64,000 nucleotides of DNA, taken from Cyathus striatus (taxonomy: Eukaryota > Basidiomycota > Agaricomycetes > Agaricales > Nidulariaceae). A model generated the notes under the pieces. It had not been told where the DNA came from. It worked only from the letters and a program-made list of their open reading frames with translations, and ran no database searches. Made by a program: the position numbers and the translations under genes. Below, in pieces: positions 54,416 to 64,000 of the stretch (its first letter is position 1; every line of letters begins with the position of its first letter). The stretch spans positions 806,001 through 870,000 of the forward strand of contig JAOVFP010000018.1 in assembly GCA_025738555.1 (NCBI GenBank), in the 5' to 3' direction.

Positions 54416-54889
54416 CTGAATATGCCTCCTCCCTCTACCTACCGTGCCATCATTCCATTCCGTACTTGCGCTGCAGTCGTCAGGGAAGATTGTTTCAAGT
54501 TCATCCCTGAGGGCCGCCTATTTGCAGTTTGTAATTTCATAGGGCTATTTTTGAACTAGGACTAACTATGCGGTAGTCTCTCTTTCGCTCCCTAGATCAG
54601 TTTGAAAGCCACATAAAGGCAATGTCTTGCGGTGTTACTAGAGATGCCAGTATCATGCCAAAAGTCGAAGTCCTTCGTGTTGATTGGTAAGCGGTGTAAC
54701 AAAATGGAGATATGTGTGAGTGATGGCAGGTGTATGTATTTACAAAGACTTATATATACTCAAAGGGGGCTTTTGTGATGCACCACAAAGGAGACAAAGG
54801 TCATGGTCTTATTAAAACGATGAAATTTGCTACGCCCTTCAACTCAAAACTTCCCCTTCTACGTAATACTCTCATCTACATCTACTGAC

Positions 54890-55273
54890 ATGACTACTCC
54901 TACTCCAACCATTGACGAGTTAGTCATGGCTTGGAGAGACATCAGTCTTAAAATTATGAGTGCCGGAAATCTGTTGGACGATAGCATGGGTAAGCTAAAG
55001 GAGGAGGTTGCAAGGTATTTCCCTCCTCACCTACGATATTTCTGGATGTTGATATTCTCCTATCGAAGAACATCCAACGAAATGGAGCAATCTCTTGAAT
55101 GTATCATGGATACCTGCGTCAAAGTGGATGAGCGGAAGGACAAGGTTTCTACCCTTAGAATTGAATTATTCAACCTCCGTATGAAGGTTGAGAGCTCTAA
55201 GGGAGATATAATAAGGCATGTACACCATTTTCAGAATTTGATTAATTCTTACCTTCTCCATTATAAGGGCTAA
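54890..55273 (+). CDS. Small helical/coiled-coil protein (127 aa)
   Basis: I choose ATG at 54890 (MTTPTPTIDELVMAWRD) because the frame upstream is not conserved-looking and this ATG is in a good context. The protein is almost all helix: MGKLKEEVARYF, EMEQSLECIMDTCVKVDERK, TLRIELFNLRMKVESSKGDI, ending LLHYKG. No intron needed. Upstream GCACCACAAAGGAGACAAAG (54779) resembles a block before the next gene (55830). The two genes also share a helical, MxxxxTIDE/MSDIDIED-like start, so they may be old paralogues. Confidence 0.5.
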   Translation: MTTPTPTIDELVMAWRDISLKIMSAGNLLDDSMGKLKEEVARYFPPHLRYFWMLIFSYRRTSNEMEQSLECIMDTCVKVDERKDKVSTLRIELFNLRMKVESSKGDIIRHVHHFQNLINSYLLHYKG

Positions 55274-55632
55274 GATGCCTGAAAAAAATGTATTGTCTGA
55301 TATTGCCAATGAATCGTTCAAGTGTGTAAGCTGCCAAGTGAATCAGCATTTTTCTAATTAATATCTGATCATTTCAAGTTGAAAGGGGCATTAGTGATAA
55401 CTATAAAGATAATTGAAGTTGCAGTGTTGACGATGCTAGTAATCTTGACCATGTGCTGGCACATCCTGGAAACATCTACGTTGTAGATTTTTATATTCAA
55501 TATTAGTATACATGCATAATACATCAATGCTAAAGTTCTTCAACTCGGTGATAAATGTCTCCTCATGTGTTGGTAAGAAATTTTTTCAGTGTTGTTACGC
55601 CTTTCTTTTCTGCTGGTATAAATCACCATGAG

Positions 55633-55860
55633 GTTTTGCCAAAGGGGTACTAATGCGGTCTTTCCTTTCTGTTCAGGTGTTCATCGCCTTGTAGGTCACT
55701 ATTGATGTTTTGCCAAAGGGGTATTCACGCGGTCTTTCCTTTCTGTTGGGGGTGTTCCGAACCCCAGCGATTATATGTACGGGTTGCCTTGCAGCCTTTT
55801 GACAAAGGCTTAATCTCAAAGGGTGATGTGGCACAATGGAGACAAAGGGTATGTCTGCAT
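55633..55860 (+). promoter_or_regulatory. Duplicated 50-bp upstream block
   Basis: GTTTTGCCAAAGGGGTA followed by GCGGTCTTTCCTTTCTGTT occurs at 55633 and again at 55707 (74 bp apart). ATGGAGACAAAGGGTATG at about 55837 lies near the start of the following gene. Confidence 0.5.
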
Positions 55861-55937
55861 ATTTAAATGGATGGCTTGTCTGTCGACCACTATGATATTC
55901 CCCACAACTCCCCCACCTAATTATCAAATTCCCACCA

Positions 55938-56556
55938 ATGTCTGACATAGACATAGAAGATAGCATTTCTCGTCTGGCTCAACACCAGCACGAAGTCACT
56001 TCCTGCATCGAGGATAAGATGTCATCCATGTACCGCGAGCTTCAACAACATCTGGCTGACACTGCTGAGTATGGAGCACTTTACTTCACAATCTCTCATA
56101 ACTGATGAACTTCATTCTTAGTCAGAAGGTAGTAATGAATGAAAAAATGCAAGAACTCCAAGAAAAACTACCAAAAGATACATTTGCGTTCTTGGAAGAC
56201 AAGTGGCGTTTATTGGAGAAAGAATTCTGTTATTTAAGAAAAGAAGCTGAGGATTTGAGGGAAGAGGCTGCAAAGTGTGTATTTTATTTTCTTTCATGTT
56301 GGTAGAATACTAATAGGCTTCATTATCAGCTTGAAGCAACCAAGGACATATGCGGACAGCTCGGTAAGTTGTGATGAAAGAGTTCTATGTCTTTCTTACT
56401 GATGGCTTGTTGAAGTTTGAAGCAGTGGAGAAGATGATAAAGAAAGTGTTTATGGTGGGGGTGATGGCATTCATCATCCTTTATCTTTTGAATAGTCTTG
56501 GACACTTACAGTGCCATCCGTCACTTCTGAAAATCGGTTTCGGCGGAAAGGACTAG
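55938..56556 (+). CDS. Tail-anchored coiled-coil protein
   Basis: Exons 55938-56068, 56122-56278, 56330-56363 and 56423-56556 join in frame with canonical sites; branch-like CTAAT occurs in the third intron. The order is MSDIDIEDSISRLAQHQHEV, a helix KMQELQEKLPKD...EDKWRLLEKEFCYLRKE, AEDLREEAAKC, LEATKDICGQL, then AVEKMIKKVFMVGVMAFIIL then YLLNSLG as a single C-terminal membrane helix, and a short tail ending GFGGKD. A cytosolic coiled coil with a C-terminal anchor is the layout of tethers and SNARE-like or KASH-like proteins. No PPPX KASH end is present and no SNARE zero-layer was recognised, so the partner is unknown. Its 3' half is duplicated at 57915-58230. Confidence 0.6.
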
Positions 56557-57410
56557 TTTTTCTATCAATTTCTAGTAATAGTAGTTATATATGCATATGC
56601 ACATGTTATTATGACTTTGCCTGACACGATAGATTCAGTTTTTGGTTTCGTTCACTACAGATGAATACTATGATGCAATCAAAGGAATCTGCCCTTGTAA
56701 CTTCTGGGGCCCGGCACTGTCTGCTTACTAATCCTACCAAACTCCCCTCTTATGGTTTCGAGCTCCTCAGCTTTCCACTACCAACTGTACACACAAACCA
56801 TGCATCGAAATTCTGAATCACTGCAAACGATCTTCTAAGCCTACTAGAGCTCCCAATTATTAATGAATCACAAAAAATATGTCATATCCCAGTTCCCAGA
56901 GTAGATTTTTTGAAGAATGTCAAGATGGTTCTAATATTGATTAAGTACCTTTGCTTGCTGTAACTTCAAGTAAATTATTGTTAGAGTGTGTATAATGCGA
57001 CTTTTCACATTTACACACTGAAATAGATGATTTTTTGAACCATTCTAACATTCAGCAATTGCAGAAATGACACGTGACACACACCAAATTTCGGCATATT
57101 CAAGGGCTCTGTGATGCGTGACTGCCGAACTATTTCAATTGGTACAGTACAAAGAATGTAAATGAGGACTATCTCATGGTCATGTGCTCTCAATTTGTTC
57201 TCCGACTCTTCAGTTCTTTGTAACAACGAGAATCAATCACATATATTTTGCCTTACCTCTCTAACTCATCTACACAGGCATGTGCTCCAGATTCTACAAC
57301 ACCATTCACCTATTCAAATAACTGCAAGCAAGGTTTTCATCAACAACGTCGATGCTTCCAAGTGTTCTTAAGAGAGCCATAAGTAAAATCTAGTTCTGAT
57401 AAGATCATGG
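56557..57410. other. Intergenic, no gene seen
   Basis: No supported feature. Confidence 0.35.
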
Positions 57411-57600
57411 GATTGTCACCTCAAAATTTTCATTCTCAATATCTAAAATAATACAACTCAATGATCTGCAGTTTAACAATCTCAAAATCTCCAAATCTCA
57501 ACATTCTCAGAATTTCAATTCCCAAAATCTCCAGTTTAACAATCTCAAAATCTACAAAATCTCCAAATCTCACAATTCTTCAGAGTTGTTAAGTATGGAA
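57411..57600 (+). repeat. 57-bp minisatellite, block 1
   Basis: Begins CACCTCAAAATTTTCATTCT. It contains CAGTTTAACAATCTCAAAAT units and closes TTCTTCAGAG. The flank after it (GGAAACC...GCACCACACTCAGAAGCATC) reappears after block 3. Confidence 0.7.
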
Positions 57601-57689
57601 ACCTGGAGCACCACACTCAGAAGCATCAAAATATTTTGTGCTCTGAATGTCAGCTGTTTGGCAGATCACTTATAATCATAAATAAAAAA

Positions 57690-57850
57690 TGACAAATTTC
57701 TCAACATTCACAGAATCTCCAGGGTCTCAGAATATTGGATTCTTAGCAGTATCCAAAATCCAAAATGTGAAACATTGCAATATACTGAGTTTTGAGAATG
57801 TCGAGAATTGAAATAACAAATTTCTCAACATTCTCAGAATCTGAATTCCT
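57690..57850 (+). repeat. Minisatellite-like remnant, block 2
   Basis: Degenerate AATTTCTCAACATTC/AGAATCTCC phrases, much less regular than blocks 1, 3 and 4. Confidence 0.45.
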
Positions 57851-57914
57851 TCCTTGTGAACTTATCAATGCAAGGAAGAGAATGACAGTTGGAGGAATTC
57901 AGTGATTGATAACT

Positions 57915-58230
57915 ACCTAACAAAAGAAGCTGAGAATTTGAGAGAAGAGGCTGCAAAGTGTGTATTTTATTTTATTTTATGTTGGTAGAGTACTAATAAG
58001 CTTCATTATCAGCTTGAAGCAACCAAGGACATATGTAGACAGCTAGATATGTTGTGAAGAAAGAATTCTAGATCTTTCTTACTGATGGCTTGTTCAAGTT
58101 TGAAGCAGTGGAGAAGATGATAAAGAAAGCATTGATGGTGAGGGTGATGACATTCATCATCCTTTATCTTTTGAATACTTTTGGATGCTTACAACACCAT
58201 CTGTCACTTCTAAAAATCAGTTTCAGATCT
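57915..58230 (+). pseudogene. Duplicated 3' half of the tail-anchored coiled-coil gene
   Basis: Nearly repeats 56235-56545: AAGAAGCTGA(G)GA(A)TTTGAG, the TGTGTATTTTATTTT intron, CTTGAAGCAACCAAGGACAT, the AAGCAGTGGAGAAGATGATA exon and the ATTCATCATCCTTTATCTTT membrane-helix codons. It lacks the N-terminal exons and the original stop, and runs into the minisatellite at about 58222. Confidence 0.8.
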
Positions 58231-58460
58231 CAAAATCTCCAAAATCTCAAAATCCTCGGAATTTCAATTCCTAAAATCTCCAGTTTAACAATCTCAAAAT
58301 CTCCAAAACCTCCAAATCTCAGCATTCTCAAAATCTCCAGTTTAACAGTCTCAAAATCTACAAAATCTCTGAATCTCAACATTCTCTGAATTTTAATTTC
58401 CAAAAATCTCCAGTTTAACAATCTCCAAAATCTCAAAATCTCAAAATTCTTCAGAGTTGA
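58220..58460 (+). repeat. 57-bp minisatellite, block 3
   Basis: TCTCCAGTTTAACAATCTC units with AAATCTCCAAAATCTC filler; ends TTCTTCAGAGTTG. Confidence 0.7.
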
Positions 58461-58648
58461 TTGATTAAGTATGGAAACCAGAAGCACCACACTCAGAAGC
58501 ATCAAAATATTTTGTGCTCTGAATGTCGGCTGTTTGGCAGATTGCTTATGCCTTCACCTAGATATGTGCTCAGGTCATGAAATTCATTAGTGACTTACTA
58601 ATAGCTAGAGGAGTACAAATGAAGGCAAATTGGTGATTACATAAGCAT

Positions 58649-58691
58649 GGTCACGAGCATCATTTCCATTGTGGAAATGGCCCTCATGACC
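58649..58691. repeat. 41-nt hairpin, solitary copy
   Basis: GGTCACGAGCATCATTTCC (58649-58667), loop ATTGT, GGAAATGGCCCTCATGACC (58673-58691). Two mismatches in the stem. I see no attached GGGTATTCCCA block nearby. Confidence 0.6.
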
Positions 58692-58894
58692 TGAGAAATA
58701 GATTGTGCCTTGGCCTTCTTATAGTTATATATTGTAAGTAGGTATCTATATTACCAATGAGTTATGGTTGGGTGGTAGTGAGGTTAGCAACAAGGATTGA
58801 ATAGGGCTCTTTATTGTTACCTTTATGATTCCAATATTCTGGTATATTTAGATTGAAGACTGTTGATAATATTATCTGAATCACCACTAAGTAC

Positions 58895-59395
58895 CTCAAA
58901 ATTCTCATTCTCATTATCTAAAATAATACAATTCAACAATTTAAATTTATAGAATCTGCAGTTTAACAATCTCAAAATCTCCAAATCTCAACATTCTCAG
59001 AATTTCAATTCCCAAAATCTCCAGTTTAACAGTCTCAAAATCTACAAAATCTCCAAATCTCAACATTCTCCAAATCTCAGCATTCTCAAAATCTCCAGTT
59101 TAACAATCTCCAAATCTACAAAATCTCCAAATCTCAGCATTCTCAAAATCTCTAGTTTAACAATCTCAAAATCTACAAAATCTCAAAATCTCAGCATTCT
59201 CAAAATCTCTAGTTTAAAAATCTCAAAATCTACAAAATCTCAAAATCTCAGCATTCTCAAAATCTCTAGTTTAACAATCTCAAAATATACAAAATCTCAA
59301 AATCTCAGCATTCTCAAAATCTCCAGTTTAACAGTCTCAATATCTACAAAATATCAAAATCTCCAAAATCTCAAAATTCTTCAGAGCTGATTTTC
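58895..59395 (+). repeat. 57-bp minisatellite, block 4 (about seven units)
   Basis: Unit begins CTCCAGTTTAACAATCTC and ends CTCAGCATTCTCAAAAT, 57 bp. Adjacent units differ by a few bases; units 3-6 are the most alike. An inner 8-base rhythm (AATCTCCA/AATCTACA) shows a nested origin. Ends CTTCAGAGCTG. Confidence 0.85.
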
Positions 59396-60160
59396 ATAAT
59401 TATTGGATAACTTTGTAAGTAATATAAATATAGTATAAAATACCAAAAGTGATTTTTTATTTCATAATTGTTGAACAGGTATATAAATAATATGATAAAA
59501 TTATAGTATGTTTAAACAATTCATAATTATTTTTATCCATAGATAATTAATATTAAAATATTATTAAAACATAAAACTATTTCATAATTAATTTAATACA
59601 TTTTAATATATATTATACTATATAATACTATATTATCTTAGATATATTTATTTAAATAATTGCTTCATACTTTTCTGCATACTATTGGAAAAGCATGAAA
59701 TGATTCTGATTTTCATAATTATTACATACTCTCATGTTACTTTACAGACATATTATTTTATGAATTCATCATACTTTTCATTATTATTTTGCACAAGATA
59801 TAGAAAAAGTATAGTTAGCAAAAGTGTCACACTGCAGATTTTCATAATTTTTATGTATTTTTTCACACAGTATCAAGATATAATAATATTTATAAGTTGC
59901 GAAAAATTATGATATAAATGATTCTTTTTAACATATTTTTTGGGAAAATATTGGGATAGTATAATAATAGGAATTGTGACTCTCACGTAAGATAATAATT
60001 TTCATAACTGTTCTGTAATGAGTGGTCTATTATGAAGATATAATTCAGCCATAATTAACTTATAATTTGTTGCAAATTATGAGTTCAAAAAAATAACTTA
60101 TTTATAGCATAATTTTTCAGTATTTGGTGGGAAATTATGAAGTCATGCACCCAGTGTCAG
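59396..60160. other. AT-rich block with recurring TTTCATAATTA
   Basis: About 760 bp of very high A+T. TTTTCATAATTA/T variants recur at least eight times at uneven spacing (for example 59390, 59460, 59515, 59578, 59710, 59838, 59998). No gene. Confidence 0.6.
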
Positions 60161-60676
60161 TTTTCCAGCCTCATGCTTGCAGCAAGGCAATTTCTTTGTG
60201 CTAATGAGCCGGTAAGTAAGGTCAATTTGGTGTGACATTTGTCACTGATTATCAGACGATGAGCCACTTGACAGTATACCTGACAGGTTATACTTCAGGT
60301 TACATGACAGCACGGAACCTGACAGCAAAATGCCCGCCGTGAGAATAAGCGGTTCACTATTGTTCCTAAAGACTGCAATGCGATCAAATATTGCATATAC
60401 TGTAGCTGTGTACAACTTCGGAGTTACATAAGAATCTAACATACAAGAGAATATTGTTTATTTGTTAAATTCCACAGCAGAGGCGCATCGTGGTAGCGTC
60501 TGGATAAACCACTGATCGAATGATTATTCCACTGGCACCCACAGTTAACCAAAGAGAGAATAGAAGATGCGCTCAATACCATAGTAATATTTTGCGCCCA
60601 CACTAGGATTGCTTTATTAAGGATCCTCCGAAGGAAAACCTAGTCCTGCCGTTTCCGCGAACTCTATTCAATCACG
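60161..60676. other. Upstream region of the 7TM gene
   Basis: 60268-60330 repeats the phrase ACCTGACAG(G/C) three times. No gene. Confidence 0.35.
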
Positions 60677-62099
60677 ATGTCTTCATCTATGGTCTTTCCA
60701 GTATCATGTATTTTTGCAGCACGATATCTACCAGGTAATGACCAACTGATTCACATGTATTTTCTGCTCAATAATCACTCTCAACTGTTGGAATGTCTGT
60801 CATATTATGGGATCATATATTGACATTGGATGAGGAGTTTCGGTTTATTTGGCTTAACAAGTCAATACGACCGCGTTCCAAATTTCTGTTCGCTATGAAC
60901 CGTTATGCTTCGGATATCATGATATCGTACATGGCCTATGGTAATTCATTCCTTGTTATTGAAAACCTGTCTAACCGTAGTCATTGTACTTTCCTAGCGT
61001 TCAGTGGGTCAGGTCTCATTATGTCGGATACAGTGAGTTGGTTGACATCATTCCTTTATGACTACTTACTCTAGAATTTGATACAGAGGTGTGTTCCTCT
61101 GAGGTTAATATTCTTGTAACATTCATTTACCCCAGCGTAGCTGTCAGATATTTACTTGGCTCTTCGCTACGTTCTCTGCGATTTTCGTCAGTGTCTTATT
61201 GTAAGCCTTTCATTGCAATGCTGGTCGGCGCGAAATTTACCAACTTTATCTCCCCAGTCTTCATAATTCTGTGTATATCTACGCTGTGGGACAAACGCAA
61301 AAATGTGGCTTACATCTTATTGGGAGCATCTGTGGTCTGCATATCCGTCACCACTGCCTTTACGATTCTGACAGCGCATGATTTACAACGTAAGTTATAG
61401 ATATATCTTATGATCCACGAAGATTTAAATAGTACGTCCTATCATCAGCCCACATGCACTTCAACGTAATTCTTCATTCCTGTGCAGTTGGAAACAATTA
61501 TGTACCCAGATCACTGTCGGTTGCCTTGGGATCTACGGTACGCCGAGATGTTGTTTTTATCTTGGATTTGAGGCTCATATATGTTCAGTCTTTGTTTGAC
61601 TTGTTCATTCTCCTAATGGTATTACTCAACGTCTTAAGTCGGCCTCGCAGCATACATGTGAAGGTTATCCAGGAGCTTCAGCGCGATGGATTTCGAATGT
61701 TCTTGGTATGTCTATCCAAATTTCCCGCTGGAAATAATCTTACGTGTTTTATTTTAAAGGCGCTGTTCCGTAAGTCACCTTCACACCTGCGCCCACATGT
61801 TAATGGTTACTGATACAGTACTACGACTCGCGAATCTTTTAATGTCGCTCCTTGGAGATGTACGCATTTCATAATTTGTTATATATTTAAACTGACGAGA
61901 TTCTATGCCGTCTACTAACTTTCATATCCTGCATTCGTGGGTTGCTTAGTATTGGAGGCCTTTATACAGGACTGTTTGGGCGCTATTTTCAATGGCGAAC
62001 TCAAGGCTTCACATGCGTGTCGAGAGCCTGCGGTTCTATCAACCACCCGGGCTTGACCTCGCGGAAGATTTAGTTCTATATATGAGATCGGAGAATTAA
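60677..62099 (+). CDS. DUF6533-type seven-helix membrane protein
   Basis: ATG at 60677 (MSSSMVFPVSCIFAARYL). The next exon carries the DUF6533 signature LWDHILTLDEEFRFIWL and the KFLFAMNRYASD segment. Further hydrophobic exons are FTNFISPVFIILCIST, NVAYILLGASVVCISVTTAF, and LRLIYVQSLFDLFILLMVLL with the QELQRDGFRMF loop. After two more introns the end reads IFSMANSRLHMRVESLRFY (the usual SRLxxNLR position) and stops at 62097-62099. The layout matches basidiomycete 7TM proteins of unknown ligand, often many paralogues per genome. The frame is open in all exons I joined; exon borders at 61010-61130 and 61700-61990 are uncertain. Confidence 0.75.
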
Positions 62100-64000
62100 G
62101 ATTGTATAATTATGATGAGCTGTGCTATTCTGGTTGAAATGCCGTGTTACTATGATTGTGCTAGTTCTTGAGATTGTCTCGAGAAGCTGATGGTTTAAAT
62201 TTGGGGCTCTGTTCGTAATATTTTAAGCTTGATAACCGCACAACCTTTAATTATAGATCTCCTACAATGACCGTTAAGTCCCCAAATACAAGATTTGATA
62301 TCAATGGAAACGGTGATTCGTTAAGGAAATACGATGATATAATAATAATGTAGAGGGTTATAGTGTGCTATTGAGTCATAAATTCTTCCATACAGCGCCG
62401 AATGTCACGAGGCGATTTGGACCCACTGTCGAACAGCCGTCTCGGATTTCTCGCAGCTTTGATTGGTCAACAAAGTAGTCACTTTATAGTCTTTATTCAC
62501 ATGGTGTTCTATTTCCGTTGTACACATTTACTTTGATGCGCTGGTATCATCACTTGAAATAAAGGAGGTTATACTTAGGTTGGTTTTAGGCGCTTACTCG
62601 GTGTTCAAGCGCTCACAATCCGCAAGTGTTCACATCAAGTTTGCGTTAGCAACGCAGACCGGAATCTACGTTTAATCTGTTGACTTTTCTCCGTCGGACG
62701 CGACTCCAACTGAATAGAGAGGCTCTGACACCGGTACATTGCATTTCTCTTCGAGAGTCGGGGTAGGGCGGGACGGATACCTCGGAGGCTCGGACCGCTG
62801 ATTGCCGAAGTAAGTGCTAAGAAGTCGTCACGCTCAAGTCACACTCTCTCCCAGCGACAACCATGTTGAACTTGTGTTGAACCACCTCACTTACCCTGTA
62901 CTAACCTCAAACTTACCACTTCGCCATTTTTCAACTAAGACTCAACTTTTCTAATATCAATGAAGGCTACAAGACACCGTAAAACTCGACGTTGAGCTCT
63001 CTGAGCCGTGCTGTAACGGAATTGAGACGGAGAAGGCTAAGAGAAGGCAAGGGGAGGAGCCCGCGGGGCAGGTTGCGTTGTTATCACTGGATTGTTGGTA
63101 AGTGCTTCTTTCCCAGCTCGTACTTCCGGTCTCATTCTTCCTCTCCCCATTGTATAGTCAGATCCTTTCACGAAGTCGCACTAATAGAGCTGTCGTTCAA
63201 CTTCATTAACACTGTTCACCGATATATATCCCCTCACGCCTTGATAGGGCCTACCCAACCAATCTCAACTACCCCTTGCGATGTTAACATGAAGAGCAGG
63301 GAAGACTATGCATGGAGAAGTGGGCGTCACGTATGTATGGCGTCGCTTTGCGCTATTGTTGTGCTTCCCCTTCTCACGTCCCCCACCGAGGCGCCCACGT
63401 AGAACGTCCCCTAGTCGCGTCCCAGTGCCCAATCCCCTCTATACGTCCTGGTGGATTTATGAAGGGGATAGAATGGACCTTGGTGGCGCGCATAGAACCA
63501 TGATTGCATTTAATATTGCTATACATGAGCGTACGGGTTTCCAAATTGTCGTCGTTCAACTTAGAGTAAAAGGGTCGGCGGTGAAGAGTCCATAAATTAT
63601 AGTTTTTGACCAGAGAAGCGAGGATAGCAGTCACTATCCGAGAATTTGGAAGCTGTGTACGTCGCTTAGCACTGAATAAGTCAAAAAATTAACGATACTT
63701 ATTGCGGCTTTGACGTTCGTGGACGCCGGGGATTGTCGGAAAGTATACTGAAAATACTGGCCACTTTGTCTTGGTTTTGGCCCTTTTTGAAACTTCAGGT
63801 TGATCATCTAAATATGAAAAGTTCAAAATACAAATCATTTTGAAGGTATGCTTCAAGCCTTCAACCCCGAAACCCAGTACGAAAACAAGGCGGTTAAAAG
63901 TTGATACTGGCTTGTCACGGAGATTGGCACTGTCGTGGCAATGACATTGACCAGATTTACTACGACCGTTAAGTTTACAGGCTTATAAGATTGTTCAAAA
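62100..64000. other. No supported gene to the right edge
   Basis: Open frames at 62992-63600 start without ATG or overlap one another and show no motif. A gene beginning near the edge cannot be excluded. Confidence 0.35.

Noticed and set aside
58895..59395. CRISPR-like array of 57-bp units
   Set aside because: Units are head to tail without unique spacers, and the host is a eukaryote; it is a minisatellite.
62992..63600. Overlapping open frames near the right edge
   Set aside because: No ATG in a credible place, no motif, and frames overlap on both strands.

Overview
The window is nuclear DNA of a mushroom-forming basidiomycete (Agaricomycetes). The evidence is dense short spliceosomal introns (about 45-60 nt, GTNNGY...YAG), a DUF6533-type 7TM gene, a JmjC-like gene of the expanded mushroom type, several fungal multi-exon families, a Tnp2-type DNA transposon and a Ty3/Gypsy chromovirus. 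There is no operon structure. Nearly every gene is split by introns, so gene coordinates are spans and exons are given where I could resolve them.

Layout. 0-9 kb: JmjC-like gene (cut by the left edge), a dispersed repeat, a SUN-domain gene (minus), a WD40 gene and a PTH11-like membrane gene. 9-12.5 kb: repeats, tRNA-like SINE fragments and a C-rich minisatellite block. 12.5-16 kb: a duplicated SUN tail, two minus-strand genes (one unknown, one long coiled coil) and a small three-exon coiled-coil gene. 17.5-19 kb: the two halves of an M43 metalloprotease gene in swapped order. 20-24 kb: a decayed Tnp2-type transposase. 24.8-26.9 kb: a gene with a nucleotidyltransferase-like GGS...DVD signature. 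27.5-30.4 kb: a large conserved minus-strand basidiomycete gene with nonsense codons. 32.2-41.1 kb: a young chromovirus (676/675-bp LTRs, CTCGC target duplication) sitting inside an exon of an LRR/F-box-like gene. 42.7-43.5 kb: a Brr6/Brl1-like nuclear-envelope gene. 45.9-51.2 kb: a long multi-exon gene with 708-bp tandem units. 51-54 kb: decayed duplicated fragments. 54.9-58.2 kb: coiled-coil genes, one tail-anchored and partly duplicated. 57.4-59.4 kb: a 57-bp minisatellite. 59.4-60.2 kb: an AT-rich block. 60.7-62.1 kb: a DUF6533 7TM gene.

Main themes. (1) The chromovirus carries an intron-containing antisense gene with a zinc-cluster-like motif, and its primer binding site matches a predicted self-priming mechanism of the Tf1/sushi type. 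(2) In at least six genes an in-frame TGA stands where CGA (Arg) fits; one case is directly supported by comparing tandem units. (3) A dispersed 41-nt hairpin (stem about 18 bp, loop 5 nt) occurs five times, in four cases attached to a larger repeat; one copy of that repeat lacks it. (4) Several genes are consistent with nuclear-envelope or membrane-coiled-coil functions (SUN, Brr6/Brl1-like, tail-anchored coiled coil). All functional calls are from reading translations; no database search was run.
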